From Alphaproteobacteria bacterium (GTDB lineage Bacteria; Pseudomonadota; Alphaproteobacteria; UBA6615): 8,486 nt of DNA. The notes under the pieces were generated by a model, which ran no database searches, was not told where the DNA came from, and saw only the letters and a list, made by a program, of their open reading frames with translations. This document shows, in pieces, positions 8,060 through 8,486 of this stretch. Where the stretch lies: the NCBI GenBank assembly GCA_017643325.1, contig JAEPNS010000085.1, positions 2,161 through 10,646 of the forward strand, written 5' to 3'. The position numbers were made by a program, and so were the translations under genes. How positions within the stretch are numbered: position 1 is the first letter of the stretch; each line of letters opens with the position of its first letter.

Positions 8060-8486
8060 CTATGCGGTCTTGTCGACGGGAACGGGGCGGGTCTCGACGA
8101 GGCGCAGGCCGAAGCCTTCCAGGCCCACGATCGAGTGCTGCGAGTTGGACAGCAGGATGATGTCGCGCACGCCGAGGTCGACGAGTATCTGCGCACCGAC
8201 CCCGTAGTCGCGAAGCTCGTTGATCGGGTTCTTGGGTTTCGACTGCACGCGCTTGATCCGGTCCGACAGCGCCGTCGGCGAGGTGTCGCGGATCAGGACG
8301 ATCACGCCCGACCCCTCCTCGGCGATTATCTCCATCGTGCGCTGGAGGATGCCGGCATCCTTTGTATCGAGGCTGCCGAGCGCATCCGAGCCAATGCTGA
8401 AGGAGTGCATCCGCACCAGCACCGGCTTTTCGGGGTCGATCTCGCCCTTCACGATCGCCAGGTGCTCCGCGTACTCCACGGTGTTG
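8060..8486 (-). CDS. ribB: C-terminal part of RibBX: degenerate GTP cyclohydrolase II-like domain of 3,4-dihydroxy-2-butanone 4-phosphate synthase (5' end beyond window)
   Basis: About 141 C-terminal residues are present; the reading frame is open at the right edge, and the N-terminal DHBP synthase domain (inferred, not seen) would lie outside. The fragment aligns with the RibA/GTP cyclohydrolase II domain of RibBA proteins through VRMHSFSIGSDALGSLD, EEGSGVIVLIRD, RDYGVGAQILVDLGV and GLEGFGLRLVE. However, the three zinc-binding cysteines of active RibA are replaced (HSFS, LDTKDAG instead of HSEC, CDCG), and the GRGIGL catalytic loop is replaced by SPTALSD. It therefore should not act as a GTP cyclohydrolase II. 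This matches the described RibBX variant of proteobacteria, in which only the butanone-phosphate synthase half works. It is the first visible gene of the rib-nusB-thiL unit. Any FMN riboswitch would be upstream, outside the window. Confidence 0.88.
   Translation of the reverse strand, partial: NTVEYAEHLAIVKGEIDPEKPVLVRMHSFSIGSDALGSLDTKDAGILQRTMEIIAEEGSGVIVLIRDTSPTALSDRIKRVQSKPKNPINELRDYGVGAQILVDLGVRDIILLSNSQHSIVGLEGFGLRLVETRPVPVDKTA

Noticed and set aside
8041..8486. FMN or TPP riboswitch associated with the rib and thi genes
   Set aside because: No leader region is present: ribBX is open at the window edge, and all spacers inside the unit are under 20 bp, too short for either riboswitch.

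Overview
The window looks like chromosomal housekeeping DNA from an alphaproteobacterium. The base composition is very GC-rich and third codon positions are almost all G or C. The gene order bamE / ubiquinol-cytochrome c chaperone / DUF177 and the BamE C-terminus are of alphaproteobacterial type, and the proton pyrophosphatase resembles that of Rhodospirillum-like bacteria. I would place it near the Rhodospirillales in the broad sense, but the exact order cannot be fixed from this piece.

Left part (1-1458): two minus-strand genes overlap by ATGA, a CBP3-type ubiquinol-cytochrome c chaperone and a DUF177/YceD protein that is cut by the window edge. They diverge from a plus-strand lipoprotein gene, bamE, whose product is a component of the outer-membrane beta-barrel assembly machine. 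The 116-bp divergent spacer contains an exact TTGACA box facing bamE.

Middle (1464-5012, minus strand): a complete membrane-bound H+-translocating pyrophosphatase (hppA) carries the residue signature of the K+-independent class. It ends at a strong GC hairpin with a U-tract that separates it from the convergent bamE. Upstream of hppA is a 12-helix major facilitator superfamily (MFS) transporter of unknown substrate, followed by a likely terminator.

Right part (5076-8486, minus strand): a tightly packed transcription unit runs ribBX -> ribH -> nusB -> thiL -> two small FliL-like genes. Junctions are 1-47 bp overlaps or 9-10 bp gaps. The first two genes belong to riboflavin synthesis, nusB to rRNA antitermination, and thiL to the last step of thiamine diphosphate synthesis. 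The FliL-like proteins are envelope proteins of uncertain role. The first gene is truncated by the window edge, and its GTP cyclohydrolase II-like domain has lost all zinc ligands.

I see no mobile element, CRISPR array, tRNA, rRNA or phage gene, and no clearly new system. The points most worth a second look are the degenerate RibA-like domain, the tandem FliL-like pair attached to a vitamin/antitermination operon, and a 48-bp island of about 27% GC with rare codons inside thiL.
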